From NCBI GenBank assembly GCA_047967505.1, contig CM106541.1: a stretch of DNA of 64,000 bases, one strand, 5' to 3'. Below are positions 20,929 through 31,678 of this stretch, in pieces. The position numbers and the translations under genes are program-made. The notes under the pieces were generated by a model, which saw only the letters and a program-made list of their open reading frames with translations, was not told the DNA's origin and made no database searches. This DNA comes from Dipteris shenzhenensis (lineage: Eukaryota; Polypodiophyta; Polypodiopsida; Gleicheniales). Within the stretch, counting starts at the first letter, position 1, and the number at the start of each line of letters is the position of its first letter.

Positions 20929-21524
20929 GGAAAATAGTGTTATTTTGGAGATATTTTAGTTGTATTACTCCTTGTGCAACAATTTCTCAACCATCGCACA
21001 CGTTCTTGGAGCTATTTTAGTTCCAAGCTAAGGAAAATGTTGAATTTTGCAATTTAGTATAGTTTCCTTGCAACCACCATGTTGGTTATTGGAGTTATTA
21101 TAGTTCTAAACCACCGTGCTAGTTATTGGAACCATTTTCACTATAATAACAATAGTTTCTTCAACAATTTCTTGTGCAACGATCCTTATGGTTGCAGTAA
21201 AATGTAAGCAAGGGAAGAAATGTGTCATTTGTTCTTCTTTAGAGCCACTTTCACTACCAAAGTAACAAAAACTATAGTTTTGGTGACAATGGTACTACAT
21301 TGAAATTGAAACAAAAGAACTTACATCCGATAGTTTTTGCGATTATAGTATTACATCGAAATTGAAACAAAATAAATTACATCTGAAGCAAACATTTAAC
21401 AAAATAGATTACATACAAAGATGCTAGCACTTTGTCTTTGTGACACTTCTTTAAATACTTTTAGCACTTGTCAACACCACCACTGTGGCAAGACTGGGTG
21501 TCACTTTTTGCCCTTGTTAGCACT
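20929..21524. other. Intergenic DNA, nothing recognised
   Basis: The word GGAGCTATTTTAGTTC recurs near 20642 and 20991 and a related one near 21100; a TTACATC(C/T)GA / GAAATTGAAACAAAA motif is duplicated at about 21300-21380. No coding frame is supported. Confidence 0.35.
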
Positions 21525-21642
21525 TGTTGTCTCTGTGCCAACATGGACTTAGGTAGAACAGAATGTGTGTGTAGAGTAGCGGCAAAGCTCCGCTTGTACT
21601 TGCATAAGGCTAGAAATAATCGCTCTTAGAAATCCAACTTGC

Positions 21643-21945
21643 ATGTTCTACATGCAAGTTCTACATACAACTTCTACATGCAACTCCTACATGCGAGTTT
21701 TACATGCAAGTTCTACATACGACTTCTACATGCAACTCCTACATGCGAGTTCTACATGCAAGTTCTACATACAACTTCTACATGCAACTCCTACATTCAA
21801 GTTCTACATGCAAGTTCTACATACGACTCCTACATGCGAGTTCTACATGCGAGTTCTACATGCAAGTTCTACATGCAACTCCTACATGCGAATTCTACAT
21901 GCAAGTTCTATATGCAGCTTCTATATGCAAGTTCTACATGTAGAG
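21643..21945. repeat. 13-bp minisatellite in G1 LTR (TTCTACATGCAAG type)
   Basis: About 23 tandem units of TTCTACATGCAAG, TTCTACATACAAC, TCCTACATGCGAG and similar. Because 13 is not a multiple of 3, all three frames stay open with a 13-residue period; those frames are artefacts of the repeat. It lies just upstream of the LTR TATA box. Confidence 0.93.
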
Positions 21946-21995
21946 AGAGAATGTGTTACAATTCCTACATGCAGAGAGAGAAGCTCTCCAACTTG

Positions 21996-22003
21996 TATAA
22001 ATA
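21996..22003 (+). promoter_or_regulatory. LTR TATA box
   Basis: TATAAATA followed by CCCCATAATGGAATGAAGCC. The same context is conserved in the solo LTR at 36021, supporting a U3 core promoter about 470 bp after the LTR start. Confidence 0.7.
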
Positions 22004-22189
22004 CCCCATAATGGAATGAAGCCCACACTCTTTGGGGCATTGTGTTGAGTTCTACTTTGGTATTCTAAGCAATTGTCTCAAGTGTCCATGCTTCCTTGCA
22101 GTCCATGTCCAAAATCATGTCCTCACCTTACAACCGCTCCTCCCCTCTCCTCCAACCTTGCAACCAATCCTCTCCCTCTCCTCCTCCCT

Positions 22190-22300
22190 TCCCTCCCTTC
22201 TCCTCCTCCCTCTTCCTCCTCCTCCTCCTCCTCCTCCTCCCTCCTCCTCCTCCTCCTCCCTCCTCCTCCCTCCTCCTCCTCCTCCCTTCTCTCTCTTCTT
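22190..22300. repeat. (TCC)n microsatellite in LTR
   Basis: Long CTC/TCC triplet run. A shorter equivalent lies in the second LTR at 36200-36300, so the repeat belongs to the family. Confidence 0.9.
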
Positions 22301-22843
22301 TCCCCCATGCTCTTACACCTTCTTCCTCTCCCACTCCTATGCTTCCCCTAAACCCTTAGTTCCTCAACCCTTAATCTCCATGATCTATAAGGGAGATGAG
22401 TTCTCCACCGTGTACTCTACTCTAAACCTTGGAACCTCTTCTAAACCTTGGAAATCCTTCTAGCCCTAGAAGCTCTTCTAAACCTTGAAACTCCTTCTAA
22501 CCCTAGAACCTCTTCTAAACCTTGAAACTCCTTCCAACCCTGGAACCTCTTCTAAATCTTGGAACCTCCATCTAAACCGTGGAATCTCCTTCTAACCCTT
22601 AAACTCCTCCTAAATCTTGCAACCCCCAATGAAGATGAAAGCCTTCATTACCTCAACCATGATGATACACATGCATGTACTATGTACTATTCATGTCTCT
22701 CACCGGAACATGACTCGAGGTCCTAAGCTACGCGTATACTACCAACGATAACCTCGATATATCTGTAGGTGACAAAAAGCCTCAAAACCCTGCATACTGA
22801 GAATACCCTGCTCTTCCTAGGGAAGCCGTGGGAAGAGCCAACA

Positions 22844-22866
22844 TTTGGTGCCGCTGCTGGGGAGAC
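22844..22866 (+). other. G1 primer binding site
   Basis: TTTGGTGCCGCTGCTGGGGA directly follows the LTR. It differs by a few bases from the TTTGGCGCCGTTGCCGGGGA motif seen after the 5' LTR of many plant Gypsy elements, and so supports LTR identity and orientation. Confidence 0.75.
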
Positions 22867-23519
22867 TAGCATCTCAAGTAACAAGTAAACATATGCAGGT
22901 ATGTGTAAAAAACAAACTACTTTAGACTTTCATGAACATAACACTCAAGGGCAAGGAGAGTAAATTTTTTTCCATTTCTAGCCAAACATATCAACCCCAA
23001 GCATCAACCTTGGGTTACTACCTTAAGAAATTATCTTTATTTCTTAAAAAGAAGCCACTTGATAAACAATCAGGCTAGGTAGTGGACACAAATGCATAGA
23101 GCTTGTAATTTTGATCATTTGACCTTTTTGCAGAAGAGCAAACTGAGCTATCCATAAAAAGTTATGGCTCGGGAAGAGTTAAATAGGGTTTAACCCTAAA
23201 CCTAAACCCATTTCCTATAAAAACCCACTCCACCCCCTCATTCTTCATCTTTCACATGTTGCCTCCATCCTCTTCCTCATTCTGAGCCCTACACAAGGCA
23301 CTCCTCCCTCTCCATCGACCACCACCCTACTCCCATCCTCACATGGTGACTTCGAACCCATCTCGTAGCAATAACCTAGCCATCCACCCACCGTCCATTG
23401 GTCCTCGACAATCCCGTTACATTGAGAGAGACTTGGAAAGCATTCAGGTGACCACCTCTTCTTTCCTTTGGATTTCCATCAAAGTTTTTTGTGCCGTCAA
23501 GTTTTTTCTTTTTTCTTTT
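22867..23519 (+). other. G1 leader / possible gag start, unrecognised
   Basis: Internal sequence of the plus-oriented Gypsy element. An ATG at 23343 opens MVTSNPSRSNNLAIHPPSIG, continuing until the frame enters C-rich repeat at 23520; no gag domain is recognisable. The rest of the element is replaced by simple sequence. The CCCTAAACC words near 23193 are only a few units. Confidence 0.35.
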
Positions 23520-23900
23520 CTCCACCACCCCTCCCCCCCTCCATCTCCACCACCCCTCCCATTTCCACTACCTCTTTCTTCCCTACCCCCACCCCCCTCG
23601 ATCTCCACCACCCCCTCCCCCCCTCCATCTCCACACCCCCTTCCATTTCCACCACCTCTTTCTTCCCTGCCCCCACCCCCCCTTCATCTCCACCTCCCTT
23701 TTCCCCCTCCATCTCCACCACCCTCTCCCCCCCCTCCATCTCCACCACCCCCTCGACCCTCCCCCCCTCCATCTCCACCACCCCTCCCATTTCCACCACC
23801 CCCTCCCCCCCTCCATCTCCACCACCCCCTCCCCCCCTCCATATCCACCACCCCTCCCATTTCCACCATCCCCTCCCCCCTCTCCATCTCCACCACCCCC
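23520..23900. repeat. C-rich minisatellite (CCACCCCCTCCCCCCCTCCATCT units)
   Basis: Tandem, irregular units built from CTCCATCTCCACCA and runs of C. The complementary strand is strongly G-rich. The same repeat continues at 24149-24340 after the inserted MITE. Proline/histidine-rich frames are repeat artefacts. Confidence 0.92.
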
Positions 23901-24148
23901 CTCGGGGGGGGTCACTCATCATATGTAACCCTATCACGTGAGTTCAACAGAAGGATATTTTTTATTTCTAAAATTTACAGAAATAAATATACATAAGGGA
24001 CTATTTAATATAGTTTTGGAAAAAATTTACAGATTTGTATAGAAAAGGGGTACATTTTATTAATGAAAAAATTTACAGATAAGGGATTTTAAATATAGGC
24101 CTTGAACGCACGTGATATAGAGGGTTTATACATAGTGACCCCCCTGAG
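23901..24148 (+). mobile_element. MITE family A, copy 3 (248 bp, TSD CCACCCCC)
   Basis: Ends CTCGGGGGGGGTCACT and AGTGACCCCCCTGAG, with CCACCCCC at 23893-23900 and 24149-24156. The interior is nearly identical to copies 1 and 4. It was inserted in the C-rich minisatellite, which continues on both sides. Confidence 0.92.
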
Positions 24149-24338
24149 CCACCCCCTCCCCCCCTCCATCTCCACCACCCCTCCCAATTCCCCCCCTCCC
24201 CCCACTCCCCCTCCATCTCCACCACCCCCTCCCCCCTCCCCCCCCTCCATCTCCACCACCCCTCCCAATTCCCCCCCCCTTCCCCCCTCCCCCCACCCCC
24301 CCTCCATCTCCACCACCCTTCCCCCCCTCCCTCCACCA

Positions 24339-24340
<2 letters not shown>
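24149..24340. repeat. C-rich minisatellite, continuation
   Basis: Same CTCCATCTCCACCA / poly-C units as 23520-23900; the MITE separates the two halves. Confidence 0.9.
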
Positions 24341-25263
<923 letters not shown>

Positions 25264-25460
25264 CCCCCCTTGCCGGCAGCTCCCTACACAATACCCCTAA
25301 CCTACCTAACCTATACTAAGCAAGGGCCTTGCTGTGTTGAGGGCCATTGCCTGCAATGGCGGTGCCATGCGTAGCGCTAGCCTAGGGCGACACAGCACCC
25401 GCTCGCCCTATGCCCCTCCTTGCCCATGCTGCCCACTTGCTCGCCCCCTCTCCCCCCACT

Positions 25461-25754
25461 GTTGGGTCTTTCCTACTGCTTTCGTAGGAAGAGCTGGGTC
25501 TTCTACGTTTGCAGGGTTTCGAGGCTTTTTGTCACCTACAGATATATTGGGATTGTCGGTTGTAGTATATGTGTAGCTTAGGACCGCGAGTCGTGTTCCG
25601 GTGAGAGACGTAGGCTTAAGTGTGGTAAGCAAACAAAGTGCATGCATGTGTAAAAGGAACATAAATCATCTTTGTTGAGGTAATGAAGGCTTTCGCCTTC
25701 ATTGGGGGTTGTAGGGTTTAGGAGGAGTTTAAGGGTTCAGAAGGAGGTTCCAGT
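25461..25754 (-). repeat. G1-type 3' LTR, terminal part only (minus strand)
   Basis: The inverted match to the last part of the LTR at 21525-22843: plus strand TGTTGGGTCTTTCC corresponds to the GGAAAGAGCCAACA end, followed by the CACCTACAGATATATTG region and the TTCATTGGGGGTTGTAGG end. The LTR start is missing; at about 25754 it joins pol directly. No primer site lies outside the 25461 end, so it is a 3' LTR remnant. Confidence 0.8.
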
Positions 25755-26790
25755 ACAATGACAATGGGTGAAACCCAATCAGTGTGTTCTATCTCGTAGA
25801 TGAATTCGGCATCTAGGAGTTTTTCCAGCTCGTCATAAACCATGGTGCCATATTTAGGATTTGTGCAATAAGGTCCACATACCTTAGGGTGAGCACCTTC
25901 CCTTATAGGTATCATGTGTACTGCCACTTCTGGAGAAATTCCTTTCATCTCTTTGTATGACCATGCTAGGCAGTCACGGTATTCCATTAGGAGTTCTTTG
26001 AGTTTGATTTCATCTTCTTGACGGAGCTGTTTCCCAATGAAAACCAATTTTTCTTCCTCCCCTTCAAGGGCGAGGTTTATTGTGCGTGTTTTTGCCAGTC
26101 CCTCATAGATTGGAGTTTCTCCAATGCTATCGGTTTCTTGAACGTCAGATTCTCTGAGTGGTCTTGGCATTGCTATTGGTGCACTACCACTTGTATAATT
26201 CTTAAAGTATTCTGGCACTTCTCGAAGATCGGCCTCTGATGGGGTTGAACTAGCCTGACATGTGTCATGTGTACTGGGTGGCATTGTTGCATTTATTAAT
26301 TTGTTAGAATCTTCTTTTCTTTCTTTTTTTGAAGTCGCTTGACTAAGCTTCATCTGCACATGTGGCTTATATTTCCAAAACTTCTTACATTGGGAACTGT
26401 GGGGTAACTTTTCCACTGGTAAGGTGTTTCCAAGTAAGGGTTCATGTGCTGCACATACTCCTTCCAGTCCCTCAGGGGACCATTCAAGAGGTGGTGGTTC
26501 TGATTTTGAGGGAGCTGACTTTGCAAGGTACAATTCGACAATCCTTGTTTGGACTCGTTCGAATTCATTGAAGTGCTCGGCCTTGGCTTTTCTGCGATTT
26601 CCTCCTGTATCTTTCTTGCGGGATCTTCTACTGTTATTCAACTGTAGAGGTTCAACTTTTGGGAGCTCGACTGCCATTAGGGCATGAAGAATAGCTAGGT
26701 CATTATCAAAGATTTGATCTTCAATTTCAGCATTTGCAGCCTCTGTTTCAAGGTCCCAAGGAAAATCTGAGTCATCGGCATCTGGAACGC
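25718..26790 (-). pseudogene. Ty3/Gypsy pol fragment: linker and N-terminal reverse transcriptase
   Basis: An uninterrupted minus-strand frame of about 357 codons from 26790 (cut by a Copia-3 relic) to a stop at 25718. The upstream part has SDFPWDLETEAANAEIEDQI and a basic patch NNSRRSRKKDTGGNRRKAKA. The last 110 residues are the start of a Gypsy reverse transcriptase: CLAWSYKEMKGISPEVAVHM, IPIREGAHPK, and LLDAEFIYEIEHTDWVSPIV. The palm with the catalytic aspartates, RNase H and integrase are missing. After IVIV the frame runs into LTR sequence (LEPPSEPLNSS), so the truncation is a deletion from reverse transcriptase to the 3' LTR. It is non-functional but notably free of stops. Confidence 0.85.
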
Positions 26791-27385
26791 AATGGGACAG
26801 ACGGTTTTGGAAACCGTGATCTCAATCACTGGGTCCAACACATGGACTGAAAAACGTTTTTGGAAATAGAGCTGTTTGTAAACTCCACCAGAGTGCGAAT
26901 GATGAGCAACATAGAAGTTTTAGGACCTCCTGAGTCCACCGGAACTGACAAATCTACAAATGGTTGCTCCAAACTTGAGTTCCAACACCCGCGCAGAAAA
27001 ATGCAGAAACTAACACAGTGAGTCAGAAATCCAATGAAATGATCCCAAATTCAAGAATGAAGATGTTTCCAAGCTCCTAAAGTGAAGTGGATACCAAAAG
27101 CAAGCAATAGTTGCCTCTACAAGTCAATACGGAGTCTCTGTCATCGAACGAAATGGGGAAAAGCTCAAAAAACGACTTTTTCTTTGAAAACACTTAACAG
27201 GCTCTCAAAACCACTTCACAAAACCAAAGTGACTTTTCAAAAGGTTCCTCCAAGGGCTCTACACACTCGGATACAAGTAAAGTCACCCATAAAGCTCCTA
27301 TAGAGCTTCTCCTTCCTCCCACAGAGCTGCTGAGCTTTAAGCATTCATGCATGCTCAGCTAGATCACCCGGGCTCTGATACCAGT
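26791..27385 (-). repeat. Copia-3 leader, second copy
   Basis: Matches 4656-4770 plus 9148-9634 as one continuous segment, with a primer site complement GCTCTGATACCA at 27372-27383. It provides the unoccupied-site sequence for the Copia-1 insertion (GCGAATGATGAGCAAC). Confidence 0.85.
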
Positions 27386-27552
27386 TGAGAGTGCTCTCAA
27401 CAGAAGCAAGAACGGAAGAGGGAGAGAGAGAATCTAAGAGCCACACAAGTTTTGATGGGTGCAGAATGCCCTAATCTTCTTTTTTATTCATTTATATATG
27501 TGTTTGAGTATTGCACATAACCGCGGTAAAGGCACAGTGACCTTTAACTCCC
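27386..27552 (-). repeat. Copia-3 LTR, truncated copy
   Basis: Starts TGAGAGTGCTCTCAACAGAA as at 9635 and is collinear to TGACCTTTAA, after which it changes abruptly to Copia-1 LTR sequence. Confidence 0.75.
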
Positions 27553-27681
27553 ACAAAGATAGCTGTCATCCAGCTCTTATTCATGGGTGGTGTACCAACC
27601 GCATCTACAGCTAACAAGTCGGTGACATAAATGCACAACGGTCACCCGGGCATATCACGAGTGGAGCTCGATATCTCAACA
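27553..27681 (-). repeat. Copia-1 LTR fragment
   Basis: AAAGATAGCTGTCATCCAGC through CGATATCTCAACA matches the last 130 bp (plus-strand order) of the 353-bp Copia-1 LTR. The proper LTR end at 27681 abuts the tandem array, while the other end is fused to the Copia-3 LTR. Confidence 0.88.
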
Positions 27682-29888
27682 GCTAAAGGGATGTTTGGCA
27701 TGGCACTGCTGCCAATCTAGTTAACATGGACATTTTTGTTTGTGATGACTGTCACAAAAGAGATTGGCACCAGTGCCATTCTGATAGAGAATGGTACCTG
27801 TGCCATTCTTAAACCATGAGAGTTTATGGATGGCTCCCTCATAGCCTAAGGGTTGAAGTAGCTAAAGGGATGTTGGGCATGGCACTTTTGCCAATCTAGT
27901 TAACATGGAGATTTCTGTAAAGTCTAACCTTCAGTGGGTACTTATGTGACCCTCTTTGTGATTGTCACAAATGAGATTGGTAGTAGTGCCATTCTGATAG
28001 AGAATGGCACCTGTGCCTATCAATCATCCATGAGAGTTTTTGGATGGCTCTCTCATAGCCTAAAGAATGAAATAGCTAAAGGGAGGTTAAAAAGGCACTC
28101 CTCCCAATCTAGTTATGTTCAAAGCACAAATGAGATTGGCACTAGTGCCATTCTTAATCCATGAGAGTTTGTGGATGGCTCCATCATAGCCTGAAGGTTG
28201 AAGTAGCTAAAGGGTTGTTTTGCATGGCACTGCTACTAATCTAGTTAACATAGAGATTTCTATTTGTGATGACTGTCACAAAAGAGATTAGAACCAGTGC
28301 CATTTTGATAGAGAATGGTACCTATGCCATTCGTAATCCATGAATGGAGATTTATCTTTGTGTTGAGTGTGGCATGTTGCTAATCTAGTTAACATGGAAA
28401 TTTCTCTTTGTGATGATTGTCACAAATAATATTGGCACCAGTGCCATTCTGATAGAGAATGGCACATGTTCCATTCATTAATCCATGAGAATTTCAGATG
28501 GCTCCCTCATAGCTTGAAGGTTGAAGTAGCTAAAGGGATGTTTAGAATGGCACTGCTCCCAATCTAGTTATATTCAAAGCTCACATGAGATTGGCACTAG
28601 TGCCATTCTTAATCCATGAGAGTTTGTGCATGGATCCCTCAAAGCTTCAAGTTTGAAGTAGCTAAAGAGATGTTGGACATGGCACTGCTGCCAATCTAGT
28701 TAACTTGGAGATTTCTATTTGTGATGACTGTCACAAAAGAGATTGGAACATGTGCCATTCTTAATCCATGAGAGTTTGTGGATGGCTTCTTCATAGGCTA
28801 AAGGTTGAAGTAGCTAGAGGGATGCTTAGAATGGCACTTCTGCCAATCTAGTTATGTCACCTCTTAGCTTAAGTAATGTTTAGCGAGGCATTGATGCCAA
28901 TATAGTTAACATGGAGATTTCTCTTTTCTAACCTTTAGTGGGACGTGGTGTGATCCTCTTTGCGATGGTTGTCACAAAAGAGATTAGCACCTGTGCCATT
29001 CTTTCCATTCTTAATCCATGAGAGTTTGTGGATGGCTCCCCCATAGGCTAAAGGTTGAAGTAGCCAGAGGGATGCTGAGAATGGCACTACTGCCAATCTA
29101 GTTATGTCACCTCTTAGCTAAAGGGATGTTTAGCAAGGCATTGATGCCAATATAGTTAACATGGAGATTTCTCTAAAATCTAACCTTTCGTGGGCACTGA
29201 TGTGATCCTCTTTTTGATGGCTATCACAAAAGGGATTGTCACCAATGCCATTCTCTTAGAGAATGGCACTTATGCCATTCTTAATCCATGAGAGTTTGTG
29301 GATGGCTCCCCCATAGCCTAAAGGTTGAAATTGTCAAAGTGATGATTAGAATGGCACTAGTGCTAATCTAGTTGTCACCTCTCGGCATGGCACTGCTACC
29401 AATCTAGTTAACATGGATATTTCAAAGCACAAATGAGATTTGCAATGCTGCCAATATAGTTAACATGGATATTTTTCTAAAATCTAACCTTCAGTGGGCA
29501 CTAATGTGACCTTCTTTTAGATGAATGTCACAAATGAGATTGGCACTAGTGCCATTCTGATAGAGAATGGCACATGTGCCATTCTTAATCCATGAGAGTA
29601 TGTCAATGGCTGCGCCATAGCCTAAAGGTTGAAGTAGCTAAAGGGATGTTTAGCATGGCACTGTTGCCAATCTAGTAATGTCACCTCTTAGCTAAAGGGA
29701 TGTTTAGCATGGCAGTGCTGCCAATCTAGTTAATATGGAGATTTCTCTAAAATGTAACCTTCAGTGGGCACTGATGTGATCCTCTTTGTGATGATTATCG
29801 AAAAAGAGATTGGCACCAGTGCCATTCTCATTGAATGTTCAAGTAGCTAAAGGGATGTTTAGCATGGCACTACTGCCAATCTAGTTAA
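27682..29888. repeat. Tandem array with GGCAC/GTGCC palindromes, main block
   Basis: Irregular units, mostly about 130-250 bp, share the words GTTAACATGGAGATTTCT, GAGATTGGCACCAGTGCCAT, AGAATGGCACCTGTGCCATT, CCATGAGAGTTTGTGGATGG and GTAGCTAAAGGGATGTTTAG. Each unit carries one or two TGGCAC-N-GTGCCA hairpins. About a dozen units are present, with deletions and partial units. The block continues at 34616-34871 and 36923-36955, being split by two retroelement insertions. No coding frame is conserved between units. Confidence 0.9.
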
Positions 29889-30601
29889 TGTTAGATATCA
29901 ATGCTCCACTCTCATGTAACTACGCGGGAACCAGCTAACTCTACTTGTAAGCCCCCCATATGAGGAGAAGGCATTTGAGTAGCTCGGCTATCGGGTAGGT
30001 CTTGGTTTGGACACCAGATGGGGGCCATGTGTGGCCTGATGGTTGGACGGCTTTAGATAGAGTTGGCACACTGCCAACTAGGCTACATGCAAGTGCGCGA
30101 AGGAATCCCTTGACTGACCACATTGAGGGTAAATGGAGCATTTCCCAGGGTAGCCCACTCTTGGGTTGTGGGGCCTGTTTGGAGCCTCAGATGATCTCGA
30201 ATGGCTCTGGGCCGAACGGTGACCGAAGGTTAGTTTCTCTGTCTTGCGCACCAGCTCTATCGTATGGTCGGTGGCCTATTTTAGGACCGACCCCCAATCG
30301 ATCGTTTTGGGTGGACTGGGTCGGTCACCCAATTGAGCCTAACCGACTATGACTGGTGGCTATATAAGAGCAAGCCCATGAAGCCCATTTCATCACTGGC
30401 TACAACAACCCTGATTCCTTAGCATCCAGCCTCCGTCTTCTACTATTTCCAGCACACCATTGAAGCTTCTTTCATAGGAGTGCACGGTTGGAAGGTAGCA
30501 CCATCTATTGTATCAGTTCTATAGTCATACTATCTTGTTTTCTCTCTTGCGTACGAGATCCTATTATCTGTTGAGCACAGACGTTGTATTATTTTCTTAC
30601 A
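29889..30601 (+). repeat. Copia-2 5' LTR (713 bp)
   Basis: TGTTAGATATCAATGCTCCA...TTATTTTCTTACA. TATATAAG at 30361-30368 is a likely TATA box, conserved at 34359 in the 3' LTR. The primer site follows at once. Confidence 0.94.
30361..30368 (+). promoter_or_regulatory. Copia-2 LTR TATA box
   Basis: GGTGGCTATATAAGAGCAAG context, identical in both LTRs (second copy at 34359-34366). Confidence 0.65.
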
Positions 30602-30617
30602 TGGTATCAGAGCCTGG
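30602..30617 (+). other. Copia-2 primer binding site
   Basis: TGGTATCAGAGCCTGG, matching the 3' end of initiator-Met tRNA, immediately after the 5' LTR. Confidence 0.93.
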
Positions 30618-30671
30618 ACTCTAGCAAGAAGATTTGGTAGTGTGTTTCTGTTTGTGAGCAGATTGTGAGAG

Positions 30672-31581
30672 ATGGCCCAGCCCGCAAGACTGTGAATCCC
30701 ACCGTTCGGCGAAAGCGAAAAGTTGGACGGCTCTAACTATCCACTCTGGAAGTTCAATATGAAGACCATCCTAAGCGCATACAAGCTTTGGGACACTGCT
30801 ACTGGGGTGGACGTGAGGCCGGTTGCGAGACCGGATCCAGCCAATGCAGGACAACAGATAGTAGTAATTGCGGATGAGATTCTCACGTGGACAAGAAGAA
30901 ATGCAAATGTGTTGTGTTCTATTGTCAGCAGTGTAAGTGATTCCATCATGGCGTTAATTCAACATATCACCACAGTGGAGGAGGCATGGACGGTCTTGAA
31001 AAATCAGTACGAGACCATGAATCAGACGCAGATTCAGAATCTAGAGGCTCAACTCGCGAAAGAGAAGTTGTCCGAGTCTGAAGCGACAGAGAAGTTCATC
31101 ACCAGGGTGAAGAATCTACGCGATTAGATGACTGCGATTGGCATCACCATCACCAGCGAGAATCTAGCACGAAGGTGCATACGGATTCTCCCACCAAAGT
31201 ACGACAGTCTTGTTACGACGCTGAATACGCAGAACAAAAATCCACCCCTCAACTTTGAGGATTTTAGTGCAATGCTTCTGGAGGAGGAGATGCATCAAAA
31301 GATGAGGACTGGAGAAGATTCGGCTTTCCTGGACCAGATCAAAGAAAGGTAAGGGTAAGGACTCTGGTAACCCATCTTCTTCTGATGATAAAAAGAGAAA
31401 GAAGAAGATCAAGTGCTTCTATTGCAACAAGGCAGGGCACAAGCAGAATGAGTGCCGAAAGAAGATTGCAGATGAGAAGAACGGAGTAAAGAAAGAGTCT
31501 AGCAACAACGCGCAGGCAGTACCAATAGAGCTGTTTGTAGCAATTGAGGAGATTTGCATAGAAGCAGTTCATGTACCTGCA
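30672..31581 (+). pseudogene. Copia-2 gag
   Basis: ATG at 30672 opens MAQPARL but a TGA follows at codon 8. The body, in the frame from 30723, has DGSNYPLWKFNMKTILSAYK, a central ALIQHITTVEEAWTVLKNQY segment, and, after a TAG at 31126-31128, ITSENLARRCIRILPPKYDS. A frameshift near 31350 leads to a CCHC zinc knuckle CFYCNKAGHKQNEC at about 31418-31459. Gag would form the particle and bind RNA through the knuckle. Stops and shift make it inactive. Confidence 0.85.
31126..31199 (+). repeat. 74-bp gag segment, source of an inverted duplication
   Basis: The reverse complement of this segment occurs at 31605-31678 with about one mismatch in 74 bases. The two copies are about 400 bp apart in inverted orientation. 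Confidence 0.93.
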
Positions 31582-31678
31582 GAGAATCCGTATGCACCTT
31601 CGTGCTTTGGTGGGAGAATCCGTATGCACCTTCGTGCTAGATTCTCACTGGTGATGGTGATGCCAATCGCAGTCATCT
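31582..31678 (-). repeat. Inverted gag duplication with 25-bp direct repeat at deletion junction
   Basis: 31605-31678 is the inverted copy of 31126-31199. A further 25-bp piece of it is repeated in direct orientation at 31582-31606 and 31614-31638. This complex junction sits exactly where protease and the integrase core should be. Confidence 0.92.

Larger units (their letters stand above)
21525..22843 (+). repeat. Gypsy family G1 5' LTR (1319 bp)
   Basis: Starts TGTTGTCTCTGTGCCAACATG and ends GGGAAGAGCCAACA, and is followed immediately by a primer site, so this is a 5' LTR in plus orientation. It shares its start, TATA region and end with the solo LTR at 34872-36922 and its last part, inverted, with 25461-25754. 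It holds a 13-bp minisatellite, a TATA box and a TCC microsatellite. No target duplication can be tested because the matching 3' LTR is absent. Confidence 0.88.

Noticed and set aside
21639-22019. Three overlapping frames encoding periodic Tyr-Met-Gln-Val-Leu-His peptides
   Set aside because: A 13-bp tandem repeat keeps all three frames open with a 13-residue period; this is a repeat artefact inside an LTR.
23185-23210. CCCTAAACCTAAACCC resembling plant telomere repeat
   Set aside because: Only two or three imperfect units; too short for an interstitial telomeric tract.
23343-23996. Proline/histidine-rich open frames in several registers
   Set aside because: Produced by the C-rich minisatellite. 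Only the first 55 codons before 23520 could be genuine leader or gag sequence, and no domain supports them.
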